64,000 bases of DNA from Dechloromonas sp. UBA6271 (GCA_002440665.1 DJUX01000046.1:62001-126000), one strand, 5' to 3'. Counted from the stretch's first letter, positions 50,972-61,745 are shown. Notes: a model not told the origin generated them from the sequence alone. Numbers and translations: made by a program.

Positions 50972-51472
50972 ATGTCAAGCAAAAACGATCTGTTCAGAAG
51001 TATCAATACACGCTCTCCGGATATCGTCGAACGGCTCATAACGCTATGGGGTGGTCCGGACCTCGGCGCGTATATCAGCGATACGTTGGCGGGTGCCAAT
51101 GGCAAGCCGGAACTGAGGGAGGACATCCGGCTCGCGCTTTCCAGCCTCAAGGCGGAGCATGACCGGGAGTTTCCGCAATTTTGCGTTCGGCCGGCAACTG
51201 TCGATGGGGGCATTCTTGCTGAAAACGCCGAATTCATGCTCGTAAACTCCCGGTTTCCGCGTATCGGCCAGCGAATTCTTGCAACCTGGGGGCATTCCAC
51301 CTTTTGCGACTACGTCAACGAGCTGTTGAACGACAAAAGAGAGGGTCGCAGGCAGGGCTTCCCCGAAGACATCATGCTGGCGCTGTTCAGGCTGATGCAG
51401 CAGCATGACAAGGAGTTCCCGCAGTTTGTCCTGAAGATCACGGATATCTGGACACTTACCAACAAAACATAG
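50972..51472 (+). CDS. unknown protein made of two tandem repeats
   Basis: 166 residues. Residues about 15-72 and 94-154 are copies of one unit: SPDIVERLITLWGGPDL ... EHDREFPQF and FPRIGQRILATWGHSTF ... QHDKEFPQF. Helical, no membrane segment. ATG chosen after GGGGGCC; an ATG 12 bases upstream sits right on AGGGA. Function unknown. Confidence 0.75.
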   Translation: MSSKNDLFRSINTRSPDIVERLITLWGGPDLGAYISDTLAGANGKPELREDIRLALSSLKAEHDREFPQFCVRPATVDGGILAENAEFMLVNSRFPRIGQRILATWGHSTFCDYVNELLNDKREGRRQGFPEDIMLALFRLMQQHDKEFPQFVLKITDIWTLTNKT

Positions 51473-51609
51473 GCGCTGTTTGGCCGGATTGTTGTTGTGC
51501 TGGCTGCAAGCAAAAGGCCAGTTTGGAACGGTTAGCCTTTCCTACGGATATTCAGCCAGGGTCTGGCCGCGGCGACAGTGCTTCGGGATTGACTTCAAAA
51601 TATCTTCCC

Positions 51610-51631
51610 CTGTGTGAAGAACGTCACACAG
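51610..51631 (+). promoter_or_regulatory. CRP-family palindromic operator
   Basis: CTGTGTGA - AGAACG - TCACACAG, a perfect 8+6+8 palindrome containing TGTGA-N6-TCACA, the cAMP receptor consensus. It lies 32-53 bases upstream of the small gene at 51663. Confidence 0.7.
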
Positions 51632-51662
51632 AGAATGCCATTCAAATGGGAAGATAGCTTTC

Positions 51663-51773
51663 ATGAAATCCCTACGCACTGCTACGTTGCTGCTGACTGC
51701 CCTGATTGTTCCGGGTGGCCTGTTACTGCTTGCGCCAATGGCAATTCGCGCATTCAAGGGGTGGCGTCGCTAA
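51663..51773 (+). CDS. 36-residue membrane protein
   Basis: MKSLRTATLLLTALIVPGGL followed by LLLAPMAIRAF and a basic tail KGWRR. One membrane helix, ribosome site GGGAAGA about ten bases upstream. Resembles other small proteobacterial single-helix proteins. Its operator suggests carbon- or anaerobiosis-dependent control. Confidence 0.6.
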   Translation: MKSLRTATLLLTALIVPGGLLLLAPMAIRAFKGWRR

Positions 51774-51973
51774 CTGCCTAAGCGCGAGCCCATACCGCCG
51801 TCACGACACAGGTCCGTTTCCTGCTTGGTGACATCCGGTTTTTGAAGATCAAGGCCTTTCTCGGTCAAGGCTGCGCTGGCCGCCTGGCGTTTCGTCTCCA
51901 GTGTCCTCGGCTAATGCGCCGAGGGGGCAGAGGAGGGCGATCAGTCGGAATTCAATGCCAATCGCTGCCTTTC

Positions 51974-52225
51974 CTAGGTCTTCACACCCGGCTTCCGGCC
52001 TGGTGCAGCTGACGGCATATACCCTGCCACCCGGCAGAACATTCCCTCGACCGGCGTGCCGTTCTTGAATACGGTCATGCTGCACGTGGAAATCGCTTTT
52101 TGTGCTGCCAGCTCAAGAAGCGACGTGCGAACTGCAGGCAATGCAATCCCTGTGCCCTCGGCAATCTCCGAGTCGAGCAATTGGCCGTGCTTTTTCAGGT
52201 GCAGGAGGATGGAGTCTGTATTCAT
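51974..52225 (-). CDS. small winged-helix-like protein
   Basis: 83 residues, ATG after GAAGGATC. First 55 residues (MNTDSILLHLKKHGQLLDSE, IAEGTGIALPAVRTSLLELA) fit a winged helix; the C-terminal tail has two Cys. A transcriptional regulator of unknown target is likely. Confidence 0.7.
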   Translation of the reverse strand: MNTDSILLHLKKHGQLLDSEIAEGTGIALPAVRTSLLELAAQKAISTCSMTVFKNGTPVEGMFCRVAGYMPSAAPGRKPGVKT

Positions 52226-52319
52226 GTCGTGATCCTTCAGGAAAGATGCCGGGAAATAACGTCCCGCCTCGTTTGAGCCATGCTGCTTACGCAGTGCCTG
52301 GTTGCTGACTGGAAAGCTG

Positions 52320-52345
52320 AAGGCCAACCCCGAAGGATTGGCCTT
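52320..52345 (-). terminator. hairpin after the rpoD-adjacent tRNA
   Basis: Arms AAGGCCAA / TTGGCCTT around a ten-base loop, 13 bases beyond the CCA of the tRNA on the minus strand. T-run is short. Confidence 0.5.
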
Positions 52346-52357
52346 TCTGCAAGGTGC

Positions 52358-52434
52358 TGGTGGGCCCGCAGGGACTTGAACCCTGGACCAAAGGATTATG
52401 AGTCCTCTGCTCTGACCAACTGAGCTACAGGCCC
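52358..52434 (-). tRNA. tRNA with CAT anticodon, probably Ile2 (lysidine)
   Basis: 77 bases with CCA. Acceptor GGGCCTG / CGGGCCC, anticodon loop CTCATAA, T-arm CAGGG-TTCAAGT-CCCTG. Anticodon arm GGACTCATAATCC fits tRNA-Ile2 modified by TilS rather than Met. Follows rpoD by 7 bases on the same strand. Confidence 0.9.
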
Positions 52435-52441
52435 GAACTCT

Positions 52442-54415
<1,974 letters not shown>

Positions 54416-54461
54416 GACCACGGTCCATATAATTGGAGAAAACCATAGATTATACCATAAC

Positions 54462-56201
54462 TTAGCTTCGATTTCCCCGGTTGGCGAGGAGGTCGATGTA
54501 AGCCTGTTTTTCCTCGGGCGTCAGCCCGGCGACCCCCAGCTTTTGTACCCGGGTCTGCAGCTCGGCGAATGCCCGCTTGTGGTCGCCTTCCTGAAGTTTT
54601 TCCAGAGTGTCGCGAAATTCGGTGTCGGATTCTGCTTCGTCAAAGGGCTGGCCGAGAAGTTCCGAGGCCGCGCTTTCGATCAATGTTTCTTCCGGCGTGC
54701 CACGCAAGCGTTCGCGCAGGGCGGCGTAGCTGGTGGCCTCCTTGCTGGCGCCGGCAACCAGTTCGTGCAGGCGAATCAGCGCCGGGCGTTCAGGCGTGTC
54801 GGGCAGCAGGTCGATCTGCAGCTGCGCCGCCAGTTGCGGCTTGTGCAGGACCAGCCGGAGCAGGTTGCGGGTCAGCGAGTGCTGAGGGCGTTTGGCCTTG
54901 GGTGGCGCGGCCGGCGTGTAGGATTTCAGTTCGCACAGGCGCTCGACTTCGCTCTGGGCGAAACCGCTCGCTTCGGCCAGCCGCTTGACCAGTTGCAGGC
55001 GGAGCAGTGGGGTTGGCAGCTTGAGCAGCAAGGGTTTGGCTTCGTAGATTAGCTGGGCCTTGCCCTCGGAGCTGGTCAGGTCGCAGCGCTGGGCGAGTTC
55101 GCGCAGCAGGAAATCGGAGAGCGGCATGGCCTGGGCGACCAGACGGTCGAATTCGGCCTTGCCGTGGGTTCGGACGTAGCTGTCTGGGTCGTCTTCCTGG
55201 GGCAGGAAGACGAAGGCGAGGCGCTTGTTGTCAGCCAGCGCTTCCAGCGAATTTTCCAGGGCGCGCCAAGCGGCCTTGCGCCCGGCGTTGTCGCCGTCAA
55301 AACAGAAAACGATGCGGTCGACCTGGCGCAGCAGCTTGGTGACGTGGGTGGCGGTGGTCGCCGTGCCGAGCGTGGCGACGGCATTGCCGACGCCGTTCTG
55401 GGCCAGGGCGATGACGTCCATGTAGCCTTCGGTGACGATGGCGGTGTCGGTTTCGCGCAGGGCCTGACGGGCCTGGGGCAGGCCGAACAGTTCGCGGCCC
55501 TTCTCGAAGAGCGGCGTCTCGGGCGAGTTCAGGTATTTCGGTTCGCCCTGGTCGATGATGCGGCCGCCAAAGGCGATGATTTCGCCTTTCGGGTTGATGA
55601 TGGGGATCATCAGGCGGTCACGGAAGCGGTCGTAGCGGCGGCCGGCTTCATTTTCGATGACCAGCCCGGCGACCTTCAGTTCGTCGGCGTCGTAATCCGG
55701 GAAAACGGCTTGCAGGTTCTGCCAGCCATCCGGCGCGTAGCCCATGCCGAAGCGGGCGGCGACTTCTCCGGTCAGCCCGCGTTTCTTGCAATATTCGATG
55801 GCGCGCGGCGAGGCCTTGAGCTGATCCTTGTAGTACTGCGCGGCGCGCGCCATGATTTCAATCAGTGTCCGCGTCTGGCCCGGTTTTTCATCCTTGAAGC
55901 TGCGCCCTTCGCTTTCCGGCACCTGCATGCCGGCACGGCTGGCCAGCTCCTTGACGGCTTCGACGAAGCCGAGCCCCTGATATTCCATGACGAAGCTGAT
56001 CGCCGTGCCATGGGCGCCGCAGCCGAAGCAGTGGTAGAACTGCTTGGTCGGGCTGACCGTGAAGGACGGCGATTTTTCGTTGTGGAAGGGGCAGCAGGCG
56101 GCGTAATTGGCACCGGCCTTTTTCAGCGGCACGTAGCCATCCACCAGATCGACGATGTCGACCCGGGCCAGCAGATCCTGGATGAAACTCTCCGGGATCA
56201 T
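54462..56201 (-). CDS. dnaG: DNA primase
   Basis: 579 residues. Zinc motif CPFHNEKSPSFTVSPTKQFY with HCFGCG, TOPRIM TEGYMDVIAL and FCFDGDNAGRKAAW. Makes RNA primers at the fork. Middle gene of the classical rpsU-yqeY-dnaG-rpoD operon. Confidence 0.97.
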   Translation of the reverse strand: MIPESFIQDLLARVDIVDLVDGYVPLKKAGANYAACCPFHNEKSPSFTVSPTKQFYHCFGCGAHGTAISFVMEYQGLGFVEAVKELASRAGMQVPESEGRSFKDEKPGQTRTLIEIMARAAQYYKDQLKASPRAIEYCKKRGLTGEVAARFGMGYAPDGWQNLQAVFPDYDADELKVAGLVIENEAGRRYDRFRDRLMIPIINPKGEIIAFGGRIIDQGEPKYLNSPETPLFEKGRELFGLPQARQALRETDTAIVTEGYMDVIALAQNGVGNAVATLGTATTATHVTKLLRQVDRIVFCFDGDNAGRKAAWRALENSLEALADNKRLAFVFLPQEDDPDSYVRTHGKAEFDRLVAQAMPLSDFLLRELAQRCDLTSSEGKAQLIYEAKPLLLKLPTPLLRLQLVKRLAEASGFAQSEVERLCELKSYTPAAPPKAKRPQHSLTRNLLRLVLHKPQLAAQLQIDLLPDTPERPALIRLHELVAGASKEATSYAALRERLRGTPEETLIESAASELLGQPFDEAESDTEFRDTLEKLQEGDHKRAFAELQTRVQKLGVAGLTPEEKQAYIDLLANRGNRS

Positions 56202-56207
56202 CCTTGT

Positions 56208-56654
56208 TTAACCGGCGAGCGCAGCCTTGACCAGTTTTGATACCTCGGCCATGTCGGCCTTGCCGGCGAGACGTGGCTTGAGGACGCCCATCAGCTTGCC
56301 CATGTCGGCCGGCCCCTTGGCGCCGGTTTCGGCGACGGCGGCAGCGACGGCGGCGGCGGTTTCCTCGGCGCTCATTTTTTCCGGCAGGTAGGCGGCGAGG
56401 ACGGCGATCTCGAATTTCTCGGCGTCGGCCAGTTCCTGGCGGCCGGCAGCTTCGTACTGGGTGACGCTGTCCTTGCGTTGCTTGGTCAGTTTTTCGATGA
56501 CGGCGACGACGGCGGCGTTGTCGAGTTCGACGCGCTCATCGACTTCCTTCTGCTTGACGGCAGCGAGCAGCAGCCGAATGGCGTTCAGCTTTGCCGTTTC
56601 CTTGGCCTTCATGGCCGTTTTCATGTCTTCGGTGATGCGTGCTTTGAGGCTCAT
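56208..56654 (-). CDS. yqeY: GatB/YqeY domain protein
   Basis: 148 residues. RLLLAAVKQKEVDERVELDN, AVIEKLTKQRKDSVTQYEAA and GKLMGVLKPRLAGKADM match the YqeY family, related to the tRNA-binding end of GatB. Six bases before dnaG. Confidence 0.94.
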   Translation of the reverse strand: MSLKARITEDMKTAMKAKETAKLNAIRLLLAAVKQKEVDERVELDNAAVVAVIEKLTKQRKDSVTQYEAAGRQELADAEKFEIAVLAAYLPEKMSAEETAAAVAAAVAETGAKGPADMGKLMGVLKPRLAGKADMAEVSKLVKAALAG

Positions 56655-56682
56655 TTTGTTGCTCTTCAGAAAAAATCGCCGG

Positions 56683-56721
56683 GAAAAAAGACAAAGCCGC
56701 CAGCTTTTGAGGGCGGGCGGC
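56683..56721 (-). terminator. terminator/attenuator between rpsU and yqeY
   Basis: Minus-strand stem GCCGCC / GGCGGC with a T-rich tail (TTTGTCTTTTTT). Limits read-through from the highly expressed rpsU into yqeY-dnaG-rpoD, as in the E. coli operon. Confidence 0.75.
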
Positions 56722-56748
56722 TCTTCTATTGCTGAGAAATGTACGGAA

Positions 56749-56961
56749 TCAGTACATCTTCGGCGGCAGGGTCAGGCTACGGAGGCGCTTGTGTTGACGT
56801 TTAACGGCAGCGGCAGCCTTGCGCTTGCGCTCGGCGGTGGGCTTTTCGTAAAACTCACGGGCGCGCAGCTCGGTCAGGAGGCCCGTCTTCTCGACAGTGC
56901 GCTTGAAGCGGCGAATGGCCACCTCGAACGGCTCGTTTTCCTTGACACGAATGTTCGGCAT
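56749..56961 (-). CDS. rpsU: 30S ribosomal protein S21
   Basis: 70 residues: MPNIRVKENEPFEVAIRRFK, KTGLLTELRAREFYEKPTAE, then Lys/Arg-rich end. Strong ribosome site AAGGGGGTGA. Confidence 0.97.
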   Translation of the reverse strand: MPNIRVKENEPFEVAIRRFKRTVEKTGLLTELRAREFYEKPTAERKRKAAAAVKRQHKRLRSLTLPPKMY

Positions 56962-57099
56962 ATAAATCACCCCCTTCCGTTAGGCGCCTGCCAGGTCAAG
57001 TAAACGGCAGTGCGCGCAAATTTGTATCCGCATGCTTGCGGAAAGCCGAGCAGTATATTGCAAAAAACCTTTTCGGCTCAAGTGTTAAAATGCGCGCCC

Positions 57100-58134
57100 A
57101 TGTTGATCCTCGGTGTCGAATCCTCCTGCGACGAAACCGGCATCGCGCTTTACGACAGCGCGGCCGGGCTGTTGTCGCACGCCTTGCACTCGCAGGTGGC
57201 GATGCATGCCGAGTACGGCGGCGTCGTGCCGGAACTGGCGTCGCGCGACCACATCCGGCGCGTCGTGCCCCTGTTGCGGTCGACCCTCGAAAATGCCGGA
57301 AAATCGCTGGCCGACATCGACGCCATCGCCTATACGCGCGGGCCGGGGCTTTCCGGGGCGTTGCTCGTCGGCTGCGCTTTCGCCGAAGCATTGGCCGTGG
57401 CGCTGGATAAACCGACACTGCCAGTGCACCACCTCGAAGGGCATCTGCTCTCGCCGCTGCTGTCGAACGACCCGCCGAGCTTTCCGTTCGTCGCGCTGCT
57501 GGTTTCCGGCGGCCACACGCAGTTGATGCGGGTGACCGGCGTCGGCGAGTACGAGTTGCTCGGCGAGACGCTCGACGACGCGGCTGGCGAAGCCTTCGAC
57601 AAGAGCGCCAAGCTGCTCGGCCTGCCGTATCCGGGTGGCGCCTTGCTGTCGCAACTGGCCGAGCGGGGGACGCCAGGCGTGTACGAACTGCCGCGCCCGA
57701 TGCTGCATTCGGGCGACCTCAGCTTCAGTTTTTCCGGGTTGAAGACGGCGGTGCTGACGCTGGTGCGTGAGCAGGACGCGCCGCTGAACGATCAATTCAA
57801 GGCCGACGCGGCGCGCGCCTTCCAGGAAGCCATCGTCGAGGTGCTGGTGAAAAAGTCGCTGAAGGCGTTGAAGCAGACCGGCCTCGGGCAACTCGTCGTG
57901 GCCGGCGGGGTCGGCGCCAACAAGCAGCTGCGGTCGACGCTCAATAACGAGGCAAAACGCAAACGCTTCCGCGTTTATTACCCGGAACTGGAATTCTGCA
58001 CCGACAACGGGGCGATGATCGCGCTGGCCGGTTGCCTGCGCCTTCAGGCCGGCACGCCGGCCAAGCAGGCCGGCGATTTCGCGGTGCAGCCGCGCTGGCC
58101 GCTGATGGACATGTCGGTCAACGGCGCGAAGTAG
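57100..58134 (+). CDS. tsaD: tRNA N6-threonylcarbamoyltransferase
   Basis: 344 residues. MLILGVESSCDETGIAL, YGGVVPELASRDH, metal His in HHLEGHLLSPLLS, LVSGGHTQL and CTDNGAMIALAG. Makes t6A37 in tRNAs. Divergent from rpsU. Start ATG at 57100 chosen; longer frame upstream is unlikely. Confidence 0.96.
   Translation: MLILGVESSCDETGIALYDSAAGLLSHALHSQVAMHAEYGGVVPELASRDHIRRVVPLLRSTLENAGKSLADIDAIAYTRGPGLSGALLVGCAFAEALAVALDKPTLPVHHLEGHLLSPLLSNDPPSFPFVALLVSGGHTQLMRVTGVGEYELLGETLDDAAGEAFDKSAKLLGLPYPGGALLSQLAERGTPGVYELPRPMLHSGDLSFSFSGLKTAVLTLVREQDAPLNDQFKADAARAFQEAIVEVLVKKSLKALKQTGLGQLVVAGGVGANKQLRSTLNNEAKRKRFRVYYPELEFCTDNGAMIALAGCLRLQAGTPAKQAGDFAVQPRWPLMDMSVNGAK
57275..57304 (+). repeat. uptake-sequence-like motif in tsaD
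   Basis: TTGCGGTCGAC, GAAAAT, GCCGG, AAAAT; one of the best copies although inside a gene. Confidence 0.8.
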
Positions 58135-58238
58135 AAAATCGGCCTTTTTTCGCCGTCGACCGCAGCTGCCACTTTCTTGCCCTTGCGCTTCGGGCAATCC
58201 TTGCAGCGCGGCTTCTTCTGGCAGCATTTCTTTCCCAT
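58044..58238 (-). CDS. small Cys-rich protein overlapping the tsaD end
   Basis: 64 residues from ATG after TGGAGAAACG: MGKKCCQKKPRCKDCPKRKG. The Cys/Lys-rich first 22 residues look like a genuine small family. The remainder (AAAVDGEKRPIFYFA...) is read through the dispersed motif and antisense to tsaD, so the original protein was probably shorter. Confidence 0.6.
   Translation of the reverse strand: MGKKCCQKKPRCKDCPKRKGKKVAAAVDGEKRPIFYFAPLTDMSISGQRGCTAKSPACLAGVPA
58135..58164 (-). repeat. uptake-sequence-like motif between tsaD and the small Cys-rich gene
   Basis: Exact core on the minus strand, GAAAAAA, GGCC, GATTTT; near-ideal copy, just after the tsaD stop. Confidence 0.8.
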
Positions 58239-58256
58239 TGCCGTTTCTCCAGCCAT

Positions 58257-58535
58257 TCAGTTTCGCCGCGCCACCCAGTAGGTGGCGCCTTCGGTACCGT
58301 AGCGTTCGGCATGCGGTACGTCGCGCTCCAGTGCAAATTCGTCGCCGGCCAGCAGATGCTGAGTTTCCTGGCCGACGCTGAGCCACATTTCGCCCTCAAC
58401 CACCCGTGCTTTCAGGGCGAACGGGTGGGTGTGCGTCTCCAGTACCGTCAGCGCCGCCCAATGGCGTTCGAGGACTTCGTCGAAGCCCTCGGCAAGCGCA
58501 TGGGCGGTGAATTCCCGGAGCGAGGTCGAAGTCAC
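58257..58535 (-). CDS. cupin-domain protein
   Basis: 92 residues, single cupin barrel: TVLETHTHPFALKARVVEGE, LLAGDEFALERDVPHAERYG. His residues may bind a metal. GTG start overlaps the katG stop by four bases (GTGA), so it is co-expressed with katG and may share its oxidative-stress role. Confidence 0.82.
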   Translation of the reverse strand: MTSTSLREFTAHALAEGFDEVLERHWAALTVLETHTHPFALKARVVEGEMWLSVGQETQHLLAGDEFALERDVPHAERYGTEGATYWVARRN

Positions 58536-60733
58536 GGCCTAGCGAGATCGTAGCGGTCGAGGTTCATCACCTTGTTCCAGGCGGCCACGAAGTCACGCAC
58601 GAACGCTTGCTGCGAGTCGCTGCATGCATAAACTTCCGCGAGCGCTCGGAGCTGGGAGTTCGAACCGAAGACGAGATCGACGACGGTGCCCGTCCACTTG
58701 AGCTCGCCCGTGGCACGATCGTGCCCTTCCAGTACACCTTCGGCAGTGGCGGACTTCTGCCATTGCGTGCCCATGTCGAGAAGATTCACGAAAAAGTCAT
58801 TGGTCAGCGTCTCGGGCCGCTGGGTGAACACGCCGTGTGCCGAATGATCGAAGTTCGCATTCAGGGCACGCAGGCCACCGATCAGCACCGTCATTTCGGG
58901 AGCGGTCAGCGTCAACAACTGCGCTTTGTCCACCAACAGTTCGGCGGCCGATCCCTCCTGTCCCTTGCGGACGTAGTTGCGGAACCCGTCTGCCGTCGGC
59001 TCGAGTACGGCGAACGAGACGACATCGGTCTGCTCCTGCGACGCGTCCGTGCGCCCCGGCGAGAAGGGAACCGTCACGTCCTGGCCCGCCTTCTTCGCAG
59101 CGGCCTCAACTGCGGCGCAGCCGCCCAGAACGATCAGGTCGGCCAGCGAAACCTTCTTGCCGCCGGACTGTGCACTGTTGAAGTCCTTCCGGATCGCTTC
59201 CAGCTTCGACAGCGCCTGCGCCAGTTCAGCCGGCTGATTGACTTCCCAGTCCTTCTGCGGGGCCAGGCGGATGCGCGCGCCGTTCGCGCCACCGCGCTTG
59301 TCGCTGCCGCGGAACGTTGCAGCGGAAGCCCAGGCGGTGGTGACCAGCTGGGAGATGGACAGACCGGAGGCGAGGATCCTGGCCTTCAGGGCGGCAATGT
59401 CCTGTTCGTCGATCAGTTTGTGATCAGCTGCGGGGACGGGGTCCTGCCACAGCAACTGCTCTGCGGGAACGAGCGGGCCGAGATAACGCGACAGCGGGCC
59501 CATGTCACGGTGCGTCAGCTTGAACCAGGCGCGGGCGAATGCGTCGGCGAACTGGTCCGGGTTCTCATGGAAGCGCCGTGAAATCTTTTCGTAGGCGGGG
59601 TCGAAGCGCAGGGCGAGGTCGGTGGTCAGCATGGCAGGCGCGTGACGCTTGGTCGGATCGTGGGCATCCGGCACCGAACCGGCACCCATGCCATGCTTCG
59701 GAGTCCACTGGTGCGCACCGGCCGGACTCTTCGTCAGTTCCCATTCGTAGCCGAACAGGTTCCAGAAGAAATTGTTGCTCCACTTCGTCGGCGTGGTGGT
59801 CCAGGTGACTTCCAGACCGCTGGAGATCGTGTCCCCGCCTTTGCCATTGCCGAAGCTGCTCTTCCAGCCCAGGCCCTGCTCCTCGATGCCGGCAGCTTCC
59901 GGCTCGGGCCCGACCAGCGCCGCATCGCCGGCGCCGTGGGTCTTGCCGAAGGTGTGACCGCCGGCGATGAGTGCCACCGTTTCTTCGTCGTTCATCGCCA
60001 TGCGGGCGAAGGTCTCGCGGATGTCCCGCGCCGCAGCGATCGGATCCGGGTTGCCGTTCGGGCCTTCCGGATTGACGTAAATCAGGCCCATCTGCACGGC
60101 ACCGAGCGGATTTTCCAGATCCCGGTCACCAGAATAACGCTTGTCATCCAGCCACTTGTTCTCGGAGCCCCAGTAGATGTCTTCTTCCGGTTCCCAGATA
60201 TCCTGACGCCCGCCGGCGAAACCGAAGGTCTTGAAGCCCATCGATTCCAGCGCGACGTTGCCGGCGAGGATCATCAGGTCGGCCCAGGAGAGCTTGCTGC
60301 CGTACTTCTGCTTGACCGGCCAGAGCAGCCGGCGCGCCTTGTCGAGGTTGACGTTGTCCGGCCAGCTGTTGAGGGGCGCGAAACGCTGGTTGCCGGTGCC
60401 GCCGCCGCCGCGCCCGTCGGAAATGCGATAGGTGCCGGCGCTGTGCCAGGCCATGCGAACGAACAGCGGGCCGTAGTGGCCGAAATCGGCGGGCCACCAT
60501 TCCTGCGAATCGGTCATCACGGCATGGAGATCCTTGACGACGGCATCCAGGTCGAGGCTCTTGAACGCTTCGGCGTAGTTGAACGCCTCACCCATAGGGT
60601 CGGACTTCGAGGATTGCTGATGCAGGATGCCCAGCTTCAGTTGATTGGGCCACCAATCTGCATTCGATGGGGCTCCGGCGATCGTATGTTTGCGAACGTC
60701 GCTCGAGAACGGGCACTTTGCTTCGTTTGTCAT
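58532..60733 (-). CDS. katG: catalase-peroxidase
   Basis: 733 residues, two peroxidase domains. Distal VRMAWHSAGTYRISDGRGG, proximal heme loop LIAGGHTFGKTHGAG. No signal peptide. Degrades hydrogen peroxide. Strong ribosome site AAAGGAGAAG before MTNEAK. Confidence 0.97.
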   Translation of the reverse strand: MTNEAKCPFSSDVRKHTIAGAPSNADWWPNQLKLGILHQQSSKSDPMGEAFNYAEAFKSLDLDAVVKDLHAVMTDSQEWWPADFGHYGPLFVRMAWHSAGTYRISDGRGGGGTGNQRFAPLNSWPDNVNLDKARRLLWPVKQKYGSKLSWADLMILAGNVALESMGFKTFGFAGGRQDIWEPEEDIYWGSENKWLDDKRYSGDRDLENPLGAVQMGLIYVNPEGPNGNPDPIAAARDIRETFARMAMNDEETVALIAGGHTFGKTHGAGDAALVGPEPEAAGIEEQGLGWKSSFGNGKGGDTISSGLEVTWTTTPTKWSNNFFWNLFGYEWELTKSPAGAHQWTPKHGMGAGSVPDAHDPTKRHAPAMLTTDLALRFDPAYEKISRRFHENPDQFADAFARAWFKLTHRDMGPLSRYLGPLVPAEQLLWQDPVPAADHKLIDEQDIAALKARILASGLSISQLVTTAWASAATFRGSDKRGGANGARIRLAPQKDWEVNQPAELAQALSKLEAIRKDFNSAQSGGKKVSLADLIVLGGCAAVEAAAKKAGQDVTVPFSPGRTDASQEQTDVVSFAVLEPTADGFRNYVRKGQEGSAAELLVDKAQLLTLTAPEMTVLIGGLRALNANFDHSAHGVFTQRPETLTNDFFVNLLDMGTQWQKSATAEGVLEGHDRATGELKWTGTVVDLVFGSNSQLRALAEVYACSDSQQAFVRDFVAAWNKVMNLDRYDLARP

Positions 60734-60874
60734 CGTCTTCTCCTTTAGTTGTTCGTCATTTGCTAGGTGCTTCACTCAGTGGGCGAGCATTTCAAGCGGC
60801 CAGACATCCTGCAGCAGAGATGGGTTTTTCGCCGATGGACGCTCGTCCTTGAATTGCCGGTGATTTCGCGGGGA

Positions 60875-60967
60875 TCAGTAATTTTCGGAAAGTGTGGCGA
60901 GGATTTCGACGTAATTCTCCCAAGCCAGGTCCTCCTGAACGAAGTGCTGTACGAGTCGGGAAATCAT
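60875..60967 (-). CDS. 30-residue open frame upstream of katG
   Basis: MISRLVQHFVQEDLAWENYV followed by EILATLSENY. Excellent ribosome site CGGAGGG six bases before ATG. Lies 141 bases upstream of katG on the same strand. Could be a real small protein or a leader peptide for katG control. Confidence 0.5.
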   Translation of the reverse strand: MISRLVQHFVQEDLAWENYVEILATLSENY

Positions 60968-61098
60968 GGTGCCCTCCGTGACTGAAGCGGGTCGTTGCTG
61001 ACCCGATGACGTCAGTGTAGGTGCGGGCGGAGGATTGGTCCAATCGACAAATGGTATTCGGTCGATTGTGTTTGCCTATGAGCAGGCAAAGGCAGCGT

Positions 61099-61695
61099 TC
61101 AGCCTTTTTTCTTGCTGCCGATTTTCGCTTCCTGGCCGCCCAGCAGGCGCTGGAGGTTCTGCCAGTGCTTACCGATCAACGCCAGCGCGAGGATGCCGAC
61201 GACGATGGTCTGGCCGTTGCCACCGTGCATCAGCACCTGATAGACGGGAGCCAGTCCAGCCGCCAGCACTGCGGCCAGCGATGAATAGCGGAAGGCGAAG
61301 GCGACGAACAGCCAGGTGCCGAGGACGGCCAGGCCGAGCAGCGGGTCGAGGGCGAGCAGCACGCCGGCGGCAGTGGCGACGCCCTTGCCTCCCTTGAATT
61401 TGAGGAAAATCGGGAACAGGTGGCCAAAGAAGACAGCGAGCGCGACGAGGCCGATGACGTTGTCGCTGAACCCCATCTTCTGCGCGATGAATACCGCCGC
61501 CCAGCCCTTGAGTGCATCGCCGATCAGGGTGACCAGTGCCGCCTTCTTGTTGCCGCTGCGCAGGACGTTGGTGGCGCCCGGGTTTCCCGAACCGTAGCTG
61601 CGCGGATCGGCCAGCCCGAAGATGCGCGACGAGATCATCGCGAACGGAACGGAACCGAGTAGGTAGGCGGCAACAATGGCGAGGGCAGTTTGCAT
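61099..61695 (-). CDS. plsY: glycerol-3-phosphate acyltransferase PlsY
   Basis: 198 residues, five membrane helices. GSGNPGATNVLRSGNKKAAL and FKGGKGVATAAGVLLAL are the PlsY active-site loops. First acylation in phospholipid synthesis. Divergent from folB. Confidence 0.96.
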   Translation of the reverse strand: MQTALAIVAAYLLGSVPFAMISSRIFGLADPRSYGSGNPGATNVLRSGNKKAALVTLIGDALKGWAAVFIAQKMGFSDNVIGLVALAVFFGHLFPIFLKFKGGKGVATAAGVLLALDPLLGLAVLGTWLFVAFAFRYSSLAAVLAAGLAPVYQVLMHGGNGQTIVVGILALALIGKHWQNLQRLLGGQEAKIGSKKKG

Positions 61696-61745
61696 GGGTC
61701 GTTGGTAGCGCTGAGGTACAATCGCGGCGGATTTTACACCTCTGC

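Noticed and set aside
52358..52434. Calling the rpoD-adjacent tRNA initiator or elongator Met
   Set aside because: The anticodon arm and acceptor fit tRNA-Ile2 better, and a separate elongator Met gene is at 50761; decisive proof would need identity-element scoring.
55313..55322. Thirteenth exact TGCGGTCGAC, in dnaG
   Set aside because: No A/T tracts follow and the sequence is explained by conserved primase codons (LRQVDR), so I do not count it as a full motif.
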